NCBI GenBank assembly: GCA_040830725.1 | Contig: JBFOMG010000047.1 | Span: 1 to 64,000, forward strand | Source: JAWKWH01 sp040830725 | GTDB taxonomy: Bacteria > Pseudomonadota > Alphaproteobacteria > Rhizobiales > Rhizobiaceae | DNA: 64,000 bases | Direction: 5' to 3' | Shown: in pieces, positions 33,779 through 43,512 of the stretch | How positions within the stretch are numbered: position 1 is the stretch's first letter | Layout: each line of letters begins with the position of its first letter | The notes under the pieces: model-generated | Databases searched by the model: none | The model's input: only the letters and a program-made list of their open reading frames with translations | What the model was told of the DNA's origin: nothing | Translations under genes and position numbers: made by a program

Positions 33779-36700
33779 TTATTCTGCCGGCGCCGGATCC
33801 GGACTGTCCGTTTCCGGCTCCTCAGGTTTTTTGCGCCGGAAGCGGTGGAAGAATGCCGTAACCTTGGATTCGTTCGATCGGGTCACGATCATCAGCAGTG
33901 ACGGTGTGACGATGAGGGTCAGGACGGTAGAGAATGCCAGGCCGAAAACGATTGCGCTCGACAATGAAATCCACCATTGGGTCGAAGGCGCTCCAATGGT
34001 GGTTTCGTGGTTCAGCAGTTCCAGATTGAAGCCAAAGGCAATTGGCAACACACCAAGAATGGCTGTCACGGCCGTGAGCACTACCGGACGGGCGCGCTCG
34101 CGGCAGGTCTGCAGTACAGCATCGAGCTTGTCCATGCCTTCACGGCGCAACCGGTCATAGGTATCGATCAGCACGATGTTGTTGTTCACCACGACACCGG
34201 CCAATGCGATGATGCCGATACCGGTCATGACCACGCCAAAGGGCTGGCCCATGATCATCAGACCCAGAAGGACCCCGATGGTTGACATGACGACCGCCGA
34301 AAGGACCAGTGCGACGGAAATGAACTTGTTGAGCAGCGCCAGCAACACAACGAATATCAGGAATACGGCAGCGCCAAAGGCCTTGGAAAGGAACTCGCCG
34401 GCCGCCTTCTGCTCTTCGTCTTCGCCAGCCAGTTTCCAGCGTACACCCTTGGTTGCGAGATCCATCTTCTCGAGGTTTTCAGTGACGATCTTGCGTACGC
34501 CGTCAGCCTGAATACCCTCGGCGATATTCGATTCGACCGTAATCGTCCGAACCCCGTCGATGCGGTTCAAAACGCCGGTCCGATGCGCGGGTTCACGCGT
34601 AACGAAATTGGATATCGGTACCGCCCCCACCGCGGTCTCGATGCGCAACTGATCAAGAGTGGCAAGCGTCCGCCGGTCTTCTGGAAGCCTGAGCCGTATA
34701 TCAACAGCGTCATCAACTCCCGCGGGTCGGTAATCCGACAGTTTCAAACCGGTTGTCACCAGTTGCACCACCGTCCCGACCGAGCCGGCACCAATGCCGT
34801 ATCGCGCGGCCTTGGTGCGATCGACCTTCAGCTCCCAGTCGACGCCGGGTGGCGGCAGGCCATCGGCAATGTCGATTACACCGGGAACCTTTTTGAGCAT
34901 TGCGGCGACGTCACGGGCGACATCTTCAAGGCCGTCAGGATCCGGAGCCGAAAGGCGAATCTGGACGGCCTTGCCCGTTGGTGGGCCCGCATCAGGTACC
35001 TGAACCTCTACCCTTGCACCCGGAATGCCGCGCATGACGGCACGCAGATCGTCAAGAATCTCTCCTGCCGCTTTGCGTTCCCGCCAGTCGACGAATTCAT
35101 ACTGAATGACGCCAACTACATCTTCGGCGAGCTGTACGCCGCCGCCCTCCACCTGGCCGACACGCGTGTAGACCGTTTTGACACCGGGCCAGCCGAGAAT
35201 GCGGCTTTCCGCCTGGCGAACCAGCGCATCCTGCTCCTCTAGCGACAGGTTTCCGCGGGCATGGACATATAGCAGGCCATATTCCGGTTCGACATCCGGG
35301 AAGAACTCCACGCCCTTGCCATAGGTACCGTAGGCGAACGGGACGGCGATCAGTGTTGCCAAAGTGAACGCAACGACGATGAACGGATGCCGGACCGCAC
35401 TGCGGGCAAACCGCATGTAGAGCCCGTCCTTGTGCTCGGTCTCCACATGGGGTTTTGCAATCAAGGCGCCAATCGCGGGTACGAAAATCAGCGCGTAGAA
35501 CAGCGACGAAGACAGGGTGACGATCAAGGTGATCGGCATGTACTTCATGAATTCGCCGACAATTCCCGGCCAGAAAAGAAGCGGCGAAAAGGCCGCCACA
35601 CGGGTCGCGGTCGCTGCGATGACCGGACCCGACATGCGCTTTGCCGCGAGCGCAAATGCAGCCTTTTTCTCCATGCCTTCGCTCATGCGGCGTTCGGCGA
35701 ACTCGGTCACGATGATTGCATCGTCAACCAGCATGCCAACGGCGAGGATGAGTGAGAACAAGACGACGATGTTGACTGTGTAGCCGGCGATCGACAGCCA
35801 GAGGATACCCATCAGGAAGGAGGCGGGGATCGCCAGGCCGATCAGGGTGGAAGCACGGCCAGACAGGGCGTAGAGAATGACGACGAAAACCAGGATGACT
35901 GCCGTCAAAACACTGTTTTCCAGATCACCGAGCAACTGGCGAATTACAGTCGATTTGTCCTGGCTGTAGGAAACCGCGGCGCCCTCAGGCAACAGCGTCA
36001 CAAATTCGTCGGCGACGCGTTTGACCTCATCAACAGTTTCAACAAGATTGGCGCCGGTGCGCTTCGAGACCTCAATGGCGATTGCCGGTCGTCCGTCGAG
36101 CCTTGTGATCGTCTCTGCATCCTTGAAAGTCGAACGGATGGTTGCCAGATCGCGCGCGCGAACCACCGCATTGGGGCCAGCAACCACCGGCAAATTGGCG
36201 ACGTCTTCAACCGTCTCGATCAATGAAGGAACCTTGACGGAGTACCGGCCCTCGGTGCCCTCGATCTGACCTGCGGCCACCAGGCTGTTGTTGGCGCCGA
36301 CGCCCTGGATCAGCTGACCGAGTTGCAGTCCGTATGAGGAAAGCTTGACAGGATCTATCACCACTTCAACCAGATCGTCGCGGGCCCCGGCAAGTTTGGC
36401 GTCCAGGACGCCGGTGATTTCCTCGATACGGTCGCGCAGTTCCCGCGCTGCAGTGGTCAAAATGCGCTCAGGTACGTTGCCCGAGAGCGTGACCACCAAA
36501 ACCGGGAATTCGGAGATATTAACTTCGTTTACAGTCGGCTCGTCGGCCCCCTGCGGCAGATCCGGTTTGGCGTCGTTGACCTTGTTGCGGACATCATCGA
36601 GCGCCTTGTCGAGGTCTGCGCCAGCCTGAAATTCGACCACAACATTGCCACCGCCCTGATAGGCGGTGGAACGCATTTCCTTGATACCGGCGATCGATTT

Positions 36701-36916
36701 GATCCGCGTTTCCATCGGCCTGAGCAACAGGCGTTCGGAATCTTCCGGTGAAATGCCCTGATAACCGAGGCTGACATAGACAATCGGTATTTGAATGTCC
36801 GGCTCGGCTTCCTTCGGAATTGACTGATAGGCGAGCGCTCCCGCCAACAGGAAGAACAGCAGGACAGATATGGTCAGCCGGGATTGGCGGATGGCGATGT
36901 CGACTATGCTGCCCAT
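33779..36916 (-). CDS. RND efflux transporter permease
   Basis: A 1045-residue inner-membrane proton-driven pump of the AcrB/MexB superfamily: N-terminal helix, two large periplasmic loops, twelve membrane helices. The first-half proton relay is visible as LVDDAIIVTEFAERR in helix 4. In the second half VVVNNNIVLIDTYDRLR stands where AcrB has its lysine, as in several HAE subfamilies. The C-terminal tail is charged and proline-rich (RRKKPEEPETDSPDPAP). The adaptor gene is 10 bp upstream in the same unit. No outer-membrane factor is present, so a TolC encoded elsewhere is presumed. Substrates are unknown. Confidence 0.95.
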   Translation of the reverse strand: MGSIVDIAIRQSRLTISVLLFFLLAGALAYQSIPKEAEPDIQIPIVYVSLGYQGISPEDSERLLLRPMETRIKSIAGIKEMRSTAYQGGGNVVVEFQAGADLDKALDDVRNKVNDAKPDLPQGADEPTVNEVNISEFPVLVVTLSGNVPERILTTAARELRDRIEEITGVLDAKLAGARDDLVEVVIDPVKLSSYGLQLGQLIQGVGANNSLVAAGQIEGTEGRYSVKVPSLIETVEDVANLPVVAGPNAVVRARDLATIRSTFKDAETITRLDGRPAIAIEVSKRTGANLVETVDEVKRVADEFVTLLPEGAAVSYSQDKSTVIRQLLGDLENSVLTAVILVFVVILYALSGRASTLIGLAIPASFLMGILWLSIAGYTVNIVVLFSLILAVGMLVDDAIIVTEFAERRMSEGMEKKAAFALAAKRMSGPVIAATATRVAAFSPLLFWPGIVGEFMKYMPITLIVTLSSSLFYALIFVPAIGALIAKPHVETEHKDGLYMRFARSAVRHPFIVVAFTLATLIAVPFAYGTYGKGVEFFPDVEPEYGLLYVHARGNLSLEEQDALVRQAESRILGWPGVKTVYTRVGQVEGGGVQLAEDVVGVIQYEFVDWRERKAAGEILDDLRAVMRGIPGARVEVQVPDAGPPTGKAVQIRLSAPDPDGLEDVARDVAAMLKKVPGVIDIADGLPPPGVDWELKVDRTKAARYGIGAGSVGTVVQLVTTGLKLSDYRPAGVDDAVDIRLRLPEDRRTLATLDQLRIETAVGAVPISNFVTREPAHRTGVLNRIDGVRTITVESNIAEGIQADGVRKIVTENLEKMDLATKGVRWKLAGEDEEQKAAGEFLSKAFGAAVFLIFVVLLALLNKFISVALVLSAVVMSTIGVLLGLMIMGQPFGVVMTGIGIIALAGVVVNNNIVLIDTYDRLRREGMDKLDAVLQTCRERARPVVLTAVTAILGVLPIAFGFNLELLNHETTIGAPSTQWWISLSSAIVFGLAFSTVLTLIVTPSLLMIVTRSNESKVTAFFHRFRRKKPEEPETDSPDPAPAE

Positions 36917-36926
36917 GGAAGCTGCT

Positions 36927-38063
36927 CTAATTCACCGCACCTGTTGCTTCGCCGATCAATTGTTCAATCATCTTCTGGTCGGCTTCGACCGCTTGGACCT
37001 TCTCGCCTTCCTCGACCAGATCCTGACCCGCGACAATGATGCGTGCATCTGCAGGCACTCCGCCAAGCAGCAGGCCATCCGGCGTGTCGTCAATCAGGTC
37101 GATGGGTACAAAGTCAACCGTGTCATCGGCCTTCAGAATGCGAATGCCGAGGTCGCCGCGGCCGGATAATGTTACGACCGAGCGTGGCAGGGCCACCGCA
37201 TCAACCGACTTGCCGCGCAGAGTAATTTCCGCGGTCATGCCGGCCGGAATCAGACCTTCAGGATTGGCAATTGCAATTTCGAGCGGGAAAGTACGGGTCT
37301 GGTTGTTTGCCTCGCGGCTGATGTAGCGAAGCTTACCCCGGATTACCGAACCATCAACCAGTTGCACATCAGCCACGTCACCAATTTTGACATGGCGAAG
37401 GTCGTGTTCGGAGATTTCACCGGTCGCAAGAATGGGATCAATGCTCACCAAGGTTGCCACAGGCGCCCCTTGTGAAACGGAACTTCCCTGCTCGACCTTG
37501 ACCCGGTCGACATAGCCGGCAAACGGCGCAAGGACGCGAATACGGTCCAGTTCGGCTTGTGCCGCTTCCAATTGAGATCGCGCAGCGGCGATGGCCGATC
37601 TGGCGGTGTCGGCGCGCAGCGTCGGCAATGTGCCGCGTTTGACCAGCGCTTCGGTGGCGGCAAGTTCGCTCTCGCGCTGGGTCACCAGCCGTTTAGCGGT
37701 TTCGATCATGGCGATCTTTTCTTCCGCCTCCAGCGACAGGATCAGGTCGCCGGATTCAACCCAATCACCTTGTTCGACAGGAAGTTTTTCGATAATGCCG
37801 CCTGCGCGGGTGGCGAGATCGGCTCGTTTGTCGGACTGGGTCTGGCCGGAAAGCCTGATTGCACGGGCGTGATTGATATGCGGAGGCACCACATAGGCGA
37901 CTGTCCGCAGTACCGGCTCCGGTTCAGGTGCCTGTTTTTCGGCGGTTTCCGTCTCTTCGATGGTAGCGCTGCCCACGGAAGTAAAGTCGCCGGTGAACAC
38001 CCACACCCCGGCGGTAACAAGAACGGCGATTGCCGCCAATTTGTGAAATCTGAACTTCGCCAT
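36927..38063 (-). CDS. RND efflux periplasmic adaptor (membrane fusion protein)
   Basis: A 378-residue HlyD/AcrA-type protein. N-terminal membrane helix (LAAIAVLVTAGVWVFTGDF), lipoyl half-motif (RAGGIIEKLPVEQGDWVESG), a coiled coil (IETAKRLVTQRESELAATEA to AAQAELDRIRV), the second half-motif (LAPFAGYVDRVKVEQGSSVS) and a beta-barrel (VDGSVIRGKLRYISREANNQ). Start 38063 gives the normal signal-anchor N-terminus; in-frame Met codons at 38114 and 38159 are less likely. First gene of the two-gene efflux unit; no regulator adjoins it. Confidence 0.92.
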   Translation of the reverse strand: MAKFRFHKLAAIAVLVTAGVWVFTGDFTSVGSATIEETETAEKQAPEPEPVLRTVAYVVPPHINHARAIRLSGQTQSDKRADLATRAGGIIEKLPVEQGDWVESGDLILSLEAEEKIAMIETAKRLVTQRESELAATEALVKRGTLPTLRADTARSAIAAARSQLEAAQAELDRIRVLAPFAGYVDRVKVEQGSSVSQGAPVATLVSIDPILATGEISEHDLRHVKIGDVADVQLVDGSVIRGKLRYISREANNQTRTFPLEIAIANPEGLIPAGMTAEITLRGKSVDAVALPRSVVTLSGRGDLGIRILKADDTVDFVPIDLIDDTPDGLLLGGVPADARIIVAGQDLVEEGEKVQAVEADQKMIEQLIGEATGAVN

Positions 38064-38520
38064 GATACTGTCTACTGTCCCGGACCCGAACCGGATCACT
38101 CTCCGGGCACGCATTGATATGGCTATCCCCCGGAGCCATTGCAACGCGTCGGCCAACAACCTAAGCGCTATGACGGGTCTTATATGCCGGTTTTACGTTG
38201 TAAAATAGTGAAAATTTGGGCGCTACTGACATGCGCTGGGCGCATGGCTTGGTTTCAGGACCCGAAATCACAAACAGGATCAACAATGGTATGAGCAAAT
38301 TTGGTTGGATATTAGGAGCGAGCTTGTAGGAAACCGTCCGGTTTTCAAGAGCTTGCGACGCGATAGCCGGGCAAATTTGCCATATCCTTCGGACGCTCGT
38401 AACCGCTTCCCAAACCTTCGTCGAAGGCCTCAACCGGGGTAGCAGCCCCGCTTTTCGACCTTCTCCTGGGTTTGCTTTGCGGTTTCGGCGCCATTTTGAC
38501 CCTGTTTGTGTTTTCGTGTC
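38064..38520. other. 457-bp region between pgk and the efflux adaptor gene
   Basis: It carries the promoter of the efflux unit and the end of the pgk transcript. The only coding candidate is the 49-residue frame listed separately. An AAACCG-TC-CGGTTT hairpin lies near 38330-38345. No terminator with a T-run and no known RNA was recognised. Confidence 0.4.
38345..38494 (-). CDS. Candidate 49-residue small protein downstream of pgk
   Basis: ATG at 38494 has AGGG 6-9 bp ahead. The peptide has a very basic N-terminus (MAPKPQSKPRRRSKSG) and a polar tail with DEGLGSGYERPKDMANLPGY. It starts 27 bp after the pgk stop on the same strand. No family recognised; it could be chance. Confidence 0.3.
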   Translation of the reverse strand: MAPKPQSKPRRRSKSGAATPVEAFDEGLGSGYERPKDMANLPGYRVASS

Positions 38521-39720
38521 CTAAGGTTTCGAGAGGGCTACGACGCCAGGTAACGGTTTGCCCTCCATCCATTCCAGAAATGCGCCGCCCGCAGTCGACA
38601 AATAGGTCATTTCGTCGGCGACACCTGCGTGATTGAGTGCCGCGACCGTATCGCCGCCGCCAGCAACCGAAATCAGCCGGTCGGTTTCGGTGCGCTCGGC
38701 GACATGACGGGCAACTGCGACGGTCGCATGGTCAAAAGGAGCTATTTCAAATGCGCCAAGCGGACCATTCCATACCAGTGTGTCCGCCTCATCGATCGCC
38801 TCCAAGATGCGGTCGACGGATTGCGGCCCGGCATCAAGGATCATGCCATCCGCCGGCACCGCATCAAGGGTGGTGACATCATTGTCGGCATTGGCTTCGA
38901 ATTTCTTCGCAACAACGACATCTTCGGGCAAGATGATCCTGCAGTCGGATTTTTCTGCCTTGGCCATGATCTTGTTGGCTGTATCGGCGAGATCTTTTTC
39001 GCACAAGGATTTGCCAACATGGATGCCCTTTGCGTGCAGGAAAGTGTTGGCCATGCCGCCACCGATCACCAGCATGTCAACTCTCTCGACCAGGTTTTGC
39101 AGCAGATTGATCTTGGTCGAGACCTTGGCGCCGCCGACAATGGCGATGACGGGACGGCGCGGATTGCCAAGTCCGGCTTGCAGTGCTGTCAATTCCGCCG
39201 CCATCGTGCGGCCGGCACAGCATGGCAGCAGATGAGCCAATCCTTCCGTCGAGGCGTGGGCGCGATGTGCTGCAGAAAATGCATCGTTCACAAATATATC
39301 GCCGAGCGATGCCAGCGCCCTGGCAAATTCGGGATCGTTGTTTTCCTCGCCGGCGTGAAAGCGGGTATTTTCCAGCATCAAAATATTGCCACCGACCATC
39401 TTGCCGATTTTTTCCGCCGGTACGTCACCGATGCACTCAGGTGAGAAATAAACGCGCGCGTCCAGTACGGCCTCCAGTGCGTGGGCGATGGGTTCAAGTG
39501 ACATGTCTGCATTGGGCTTGCCTTTGGGACGGCCGAAATGCGCCATCAGGATCACCTTGGCGGCCTTTTCGGACAGTTCCAGAATACCGGGAGCAACCCG
39601 TTCGATACGGGTAAAGTCGGTCACCTTGCCATCAGCCATTGGGACGTTGAGATCGACACGAACGAGAACCCGCTTTTCGGCAATGTCGCCAAGATCATCA
39701 ATGGTTTTGAAACTGGTCAT
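38521..39720 (-). CDS. pgk: Phosphoglycerate kinase
   Basis: Transfers phosphate between 1,3-bisphosphoglycerate and ADP in glycolysis/gluconeogenesis. 399 residues with VLVRVDLNVPMADGKVTDFT, ILMAHFGRPKGK, the hinge region, AIVGGAKVSTKINLL, GPLGAFE and the C-terminal SVAGGGDTVAAL nucleotide site. Start 39720 has GGAG 9-12 bp ahead; a 27-codon extension to 39801 overlaps the 57-residue ORF and was rejected. The ORF stop is one base before this ATG. Last gene of a tkt-gap-small ORF-pgk series. Cytosolic. Confidence 0.97.
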   Translation of the reverse strand: MTSFKTIDDLGDIAEKRVLVRVDLNVPMADGKVTDFTRIERVAPGILELSEKAAKVILMAHFGRPKGKPNADMSLEPIAHALEAVLDARVYFSPECIGDVPAEKIGKMVGGNILMLENTRFHAGEENNDPEFARALASLGDIFVNDAFSAAHRAHASTEGLAHLLPCCAGRTMAAELTALQAGLGNPRRPVIAIVGGAKVSTKINLLQNLVERVDMLVIGGGMANTFLHAKGIHVGKSLCEKDLADTANKIMAKAEKSDCRIILPEDVVVAKKFEANADNDVTTLDAVPADGMILDAGPQSVDRILEAIDEADTLVWNGPLGAFEIAPFDHATVAVARHVAERTETDRLISVAGGGDTVAALNHAGVADEMTYLSTAGGAFLEWMEGKPLPGVVALSKP

Positions 39721-39721
39721 T

Positions 39722-39895
39722 TCAATCTGCTCCGCCACCGTTGCCCGGATCATACCAAATGTCAGTGCCTGTCGTCGTGCCTTTGTTTGCCCTGGGATCA
39801 ACAGTTCCGCTGCGAGTGCCGCGGAACAAGGAAATCAGCAAAACGAGCGCGAGTAGGGTGAGTATGCCGATACCCAACCACTGACCTGCACTCAT
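39722..39895 (-). CDS. 57-residue single-pass membrane protein between gap and pgk
   Basis: The frame starts at ATG 39895 (AGGA 8-11 bp ahead) and ends in TGA 39722, one base before the pgk start (TGA-A-ATG). The protein is MSAGQWLGIGILTLLALVLL followed by ISLFRGTRSG and a polar Gly/Thr/Asp-rich tail ending DIWYDPGNGGGAD. That gives one membrane helix with a short outside N-terminus and about 30 cytosolic or periplasmic residues. No family recognised. The clean membrane helix, codon use like its neighbours and the exact fit between gap (10 bp away) and pgk make it a credible gene. Confidence 0.65.
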   Translation of the reverse strand: MSAGQWLGIGILTLLALVLLISLFRGTRSGTVDPRANKGTTTGTDIWYDPGNGGGAD

Positions 39896-39905
39896 TGATG
39901 GGTTC

Positions 39906-40913
39906 CTAAATCAGCTTGCCCATCGCCACGGCCGTGTCGCCCATGCGGTTGGAAAAGCCCCATTCATTGTCATACCAGCTCATGACACGGCAAAGCGTGC
40001 CGTCCATGACCTTGGTCTGGTCCATGTGGAACACGGAAGAATGAGCGTCGTGATTCATGTCGATGGAAACCAGTTTCTCGTCCGTATAGCCGAGAATGCC
40101 TTTCAGCGGTCCGTCAGCAGCTGCGCGGATCGCATTCTGGATTTCCTCAACCGAGGTTTCGCGCTTGGCGACGAACTTCAGATCGACGACTGAAACATTC
40201 GGCGTTGGGACCCGGATGGCAACACCGTCAAGCTTTCCGGCAAGTTCCGGCAATACCAGACCAACCGCTTTTGCCGCACCGGTCGATGTCGGAATCATCG
40301 AAACCGCAGCGGCGCGGGCGCGGTAAAGATCCTTGTGCATCGTGTCCAGCGTCGGCTGGTCGCCGGTATAGGAATGGATCGTGGTCATGAAACCCTTGTC
40401 GATGCCGATGGCATCGTTCAGCACCTTGGCAACCGGCGCCAGACAGTTGGTGGTGCACGACGCGTTCGAAATCACCTGATGATCTGCGGTCAGCTTGTCG
40501 TGGTTGACGCCGTAGACGACGGTCAGGTCAGCGCCATCCGCCGGTGCGGAGACGATGACCCGCTTGGCGCCGGCCTCCAGATGTGCCGATGCCTTTTCCC
40601 TCGACGTGAAGATGCCGGTGCATTCCAGCGCGATGTCGACGCCCAGTTCTCCCCACGGCAGCTCGGCCGGGTTGCGGATCGCTGTCACTTTGAAACTGTC
40701 GGTGCCGATATTGATCGTGTCTCCGGAGACGGAGACTTCGCCCGGAAAGCGGCCATGAACGGAATCGTAGCGGAACAGGTGTGCATTGGTTTCAACCGGG
40801 CCCAGATCGTTCACGGCAACGATATCGATATCCTTGCGGCCTGATTCATAAATGGCGCGTGCGATGTTGCGGCCGATACGGCCAAATCCGTTGATGGCGA
40901 CCCTGACTGTCAT
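39906..40913 (-). CDS. gap: Glyceraldehyde-3-phosphate dehydrogenase
   Basis: NAD-dependent phosphorylating GAPDH of 335 residues. NAD motif VAINGFGRIGRNIARAIYES at the N-terminus, catalytic cysteine in SNASCTTNCLAPVAKVL (Cys about 153), the phosphate-site RARAAAVSMIPTSTGAAKAV, and WYDNEWGFSNRM near the end. Lies 42 bp after tkt on the minus strand and just ahead of the 57-residue ORF and pgk. Cytosolic tetramer by family. Confidence 0.97.
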   Translation of the reverse strand: MTVRVAINGFGRIGRNIARAIYESGRKDIDIVAVNDLGPVETNAHLFRYDSVHGRFPGEVSVSGDTINIGTDSFKVTAIRNPAELPWGELGVDIALECTGIFTSREKASAHLEAGAKRVIVSAPADGADLTVVYGVNHDKLTADHQVISNASCTTNCLAPVAKVLNDAIGIDKGFMTTIHSYTGDQPTLDTMHKDLYRARAAAVSMIPTSTGAAKAVGLVLPELAGKLDGVAIRVPTPNVSVVDLKFVAKRETSVEEIQNAIRAAADGPLKGILGYTDEKLVSIDMNHDAHSSVFHMDQTKVMDGTLCRVMSWYDNEWGFSNRMGDTAVAMGKLI

Positions 40914-40955
40914 GTCGAATTTCTCCAGATGAGGTTTGGGAGGGATATTCAGAAG

Positions 40956-42950
40956 TTAAGCGTTCTCCGCCAGTTTGGCCTGCACGGCTGTAACTGTTGC
41001 CTCGGCGGTTATGCCGAAGTGCTCGTATAGCTGTTTGTACGGAGCGCTGGCGCCAAAGGAATCCATGCCGATGAAGATACCGTCCCGGCCGATAAAGTGG
41101 TCCCAGCCCTGCCTGATGCCGGCTTCTATGGCAACATTGACCGGCGCATTGCCGAGAATTGCTGTTTTGTATTTGTCGTCTTGGCGTTCAAACAATTCCA
41201 TACAGGGAACCGAAACGACGCGGGTCGGAATACCCGCTTTTTCCAGTTCCTCGCGGGTTGCGAGTGCAATCTCGACCTCGGATCCGCTGGCAAAAACGCT
41301 TACCTGCGCTTCATCGCTGGCAAGTTCAAGTTCATAGGCACCGTAAGCACAGATGTTTTCATCTTCGTGTTCGGTTCGCACGGGAGGCAGGTTCTGCCTG
41401 GTCAACGCTAGCGTTGACGGCGCCTGATCGCTTTTCAGCGCCAGCTCCCAGCATTCGGCGGCCTCGATGGCATCCGCGGGACGGAAAACCAGATGGTTGG
41501 GAATGGCCCGCAGCGCTGCAAAATGCTCGACGGGCTGGTGGGTCGGCCCGTCTTCGCCGAGACCGATGGAATCATGGGTCATGACGTAGATGACGCGCTG
41601 CCCCATAAGCGATGACAAGCGGATGGCCGGGCGGCAATAGTCGGAAAATACGAGAAACGTTCCGGAATAGGGGATGATACCGCCGTGCAGGGCGATGCCG
41701 TTCATCGCGGCTGCCATGCCGTGTTCGCGAATGCCATAGTGAATGAAGCGGCCGGCATAGTCGTCAGCACTCATTGGCACCGTCTGGCTGGTCTTCGTAT
41801 TGTTGGAGCCGGTCAAGTCGGCCGAACCACCAATGGTTTCCGGAACCACACCATTGATCACCTCAAGTGCCATTTCCGATGATTTGCGCGTGGCGACTGT
41901 GGGTTGTTCCGCAGCCAGCCGTTTTTTGTAGTCAATCATTGCCGCTTCGAAACCGCCGGGCAACTCGCCAGCCATGCGGCGCTCAAAGCTGCTGCGTTTT
42001 TCTGTCTCCGCATCAGCACGCCGCTTTTCCCAGGCAATGCGCTCCTTTGTGTGTTTCAGTCCGGCCAGCCGCCACTCGTCGAGGATATCGGACGGTACCT
42101 TGAACGGCTCGCACTCCCACTCCAAGGCAGCACGCGTGCCGGCGATTTCCTCGGCACCCAAAGGGGAGCCATGGGCTTTGGCGGTGCCGGCCTTGTTTGG
42201 CGCGCCGAAGCCGATGGTCGTCTTGCAGGCGATCAATGTCGGCCGGTCTGAGGTCTTTGCCTTCTCAATCGCTTCGGCAATCGCATCAGGGTCATGACCA
42301 TTGATGGCAAGCGTGTTCCAGCCGGATGCTGCAAACCGGGCCGGTTGGTCTGTTGAATCGGAAAGAGACACGGAACCGTCAATCGATATGCCGTTGTCGT
42401 CAAACAGCACAATCAGGCGGCTGAGTTTCAAATGTCCGGCCAGCGCAATCGCCTCTTGGCTGATACCTTCCATCAGGCAGCCGTCGCCAGCGAGAACATA
42501 GGTGTGATGGTCAACCAGATCATCGCCGTATTCAGCGTTCAAATGGCGTTCGGCAATCGCCATTCCCACTGCGTTTGCAAGTCCCTGGCCGAGCGGTCCG
42601 GTGGTTGTTTCGATGCCTGCCGCGTGACCAAATTCGGGATGCCCGGCGGTTTTCGAACCGAGTTGGCGGAAGTTCTTGATTTCTTCAATCGTGACGTCTT
42701 CGTAGCCGAGTAAATGCAACAGCGAATAAACCAGCATGGAGCCATGGCCGGCTGACAGGACAAAACGGTCCCGGTCTGGCCAATTGGGGTTTTTCGGGTC
42801 CTGTTTTACAAACCGGGTGAACAAAACCGTGGCAATATCGGCCGCTCCCATGGGTAGTCCGGGATGACCGGATTTGGCCTTTTCAACTGCGTCCATGGAG
42901 AGAAATCGGATCGCGTTAGCCATCCGGTCGTGTTTTTCGCGTGAAGTCAT
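40956..42950 (-). CDS. tkt: Transketolase
   Basis: Thiamine-diphosphate enzyme moving two-carbon units between sugar phosphates in the non-oxidative pentose phosphate pathway. 664 residues with SGHPGLPMGAADIATVLF, HGSMLVYSLLHLLGY, the ThDP motif GDGCLMEGISQEA, and THDSIGLGEDGPTHQPVEH in the second domain. Start 42950 (MTSREKHDRMANAIRFLSMD) has GAGA ahead; the upstream extension to 43025 is not family-like. First gene of the tkt-gap-ORF-pgk series and divergent from the DUF4164-zapA pair. Confidence 0.97.
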   Translation of the reverse strand: MTSREKHDRMANAIRFLSMDAVEKAKSGHPGLPMGAADIATVLFTRFVKQDPKNPNWPDRDRFVLSAGHGSMLVYSLLHLLGYEDVTIEEIKNFRQLGSKTAGHPEFGHAAGIETTTGPLGQGLANAVGMAIAERHLNAEYGDDLVDHHTYVLAGDGCLMEGISQEAIALAGHLKLSRLIVLFDDNGISIDGSVSLSDSTDQPARFAASGWNTLAINGHDPDAIAEAIEKAKTSDRPTLIACKTTIGFGAPNKAGTAKAHGSPLGAEEIAGTRAALEWECEPFKVPSDILDEWRLAGLKHTKERIAWEKRRADAETEKRSSFERRMAGELPGGFEAAMIDYKKRLAAEQPTVATRKSSEMALEVINGVVPETIGGSADLTGSNNTKTSQTVPMSADDYAGRFIHYGIREHGMAAAMNGIALHGGIIPYSGTFLVFSDYCRPAIRLSSLMGQRVIYVMTHDSIGLGEDGPTHQPVEHFAALRAIPNHLVFRPADAIEAAECWELALKSDQAPSTLALTRQNLPPVRTEHEDENICAYGAYELELASDEAQVSVFASGSEVEIALATREELEKAGIPTRVVSVPCMELFERQDDKYKTAILGNAPVNVAIEAGIRQGWDHFIGRDGIFIGMDSFGASAPYKQLYEHFGITAEATVTAVQAKLAENA

Positions 42951-43227
42951 AATGTCTCGCAAATTGATCGCCGGCTGCACAAATTCGGCCCCCGCCAGCA
43001 TCATCCAAAGAGTTCGCGCGGACACATAGCAGGTGGAAGGCCTGAGTCAACAAAGCTGATCCGTTCAAATGACTGCGTAAGACCCGGCACAGCCTCATTT
43101 TGTGCGCATTGTCGGGGATACAGTCTGCAGCGTTGTTGACGCCGGATTAACACGGTGCCTAATCTTTTTGCCATAACGCATTATGAATGCGCGCGATTCG
43201 CACGATGGGCGGGCCCGGAGCAGAATC

Positions 43228-43500
43228 ATGAGCAGTGACATTACACTCAAGCAGGCGATCAGCCGTCTGACAAAGGCGGTGGATGTGCTGGAACAATCGA
43301 CCGGTCAACGGCTTGAACGGGATCAGGCCAATCAGGATTCGGAGGAGGAAGTGCAGCGCATGGGCGCCGACCGTGCGCGTCTGGCGCAGGAGCTCGACAA
43401 ATCCGAAGCCCGCGCAGAGCGGCTTCAGGACGCCAACTCAGAGGTTTCGCGCCGGCTGGTTTCGGCGATGGAGACAATCCGCGCGGTGTTGGACAGGTAG
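43228..43500 (+). CDS. DUF4164 coiled-coil protein
   Basis: A 90-residue, almost entirely helical protein (LKQAISRLTKAVDVLEQSTG, RARLAQELDKSEARAERLQD, EVSRRLVSAMETIRAVLDR), matching the DUF4164 family of Hyphomicrobiales. It lies 12 bp ahead of zapA on the same strand and is divergent from tkt. Because it is regularly paired with zapA in rhizobia, a role at the division site is plausible but not shown. Start 43228 has GGAG about 9 bp ahead. Confidence 0.85.
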   Translation: MSSDITLKQAISRLTKAVDVLEQSTGQRLERDQANQDSEEEVQRMGADRARLAQELDKSEARAERLQDANSEVSRRLVSAMETIRAVLDR

Positions 43501-43512
43501 GAATCATAAGTC

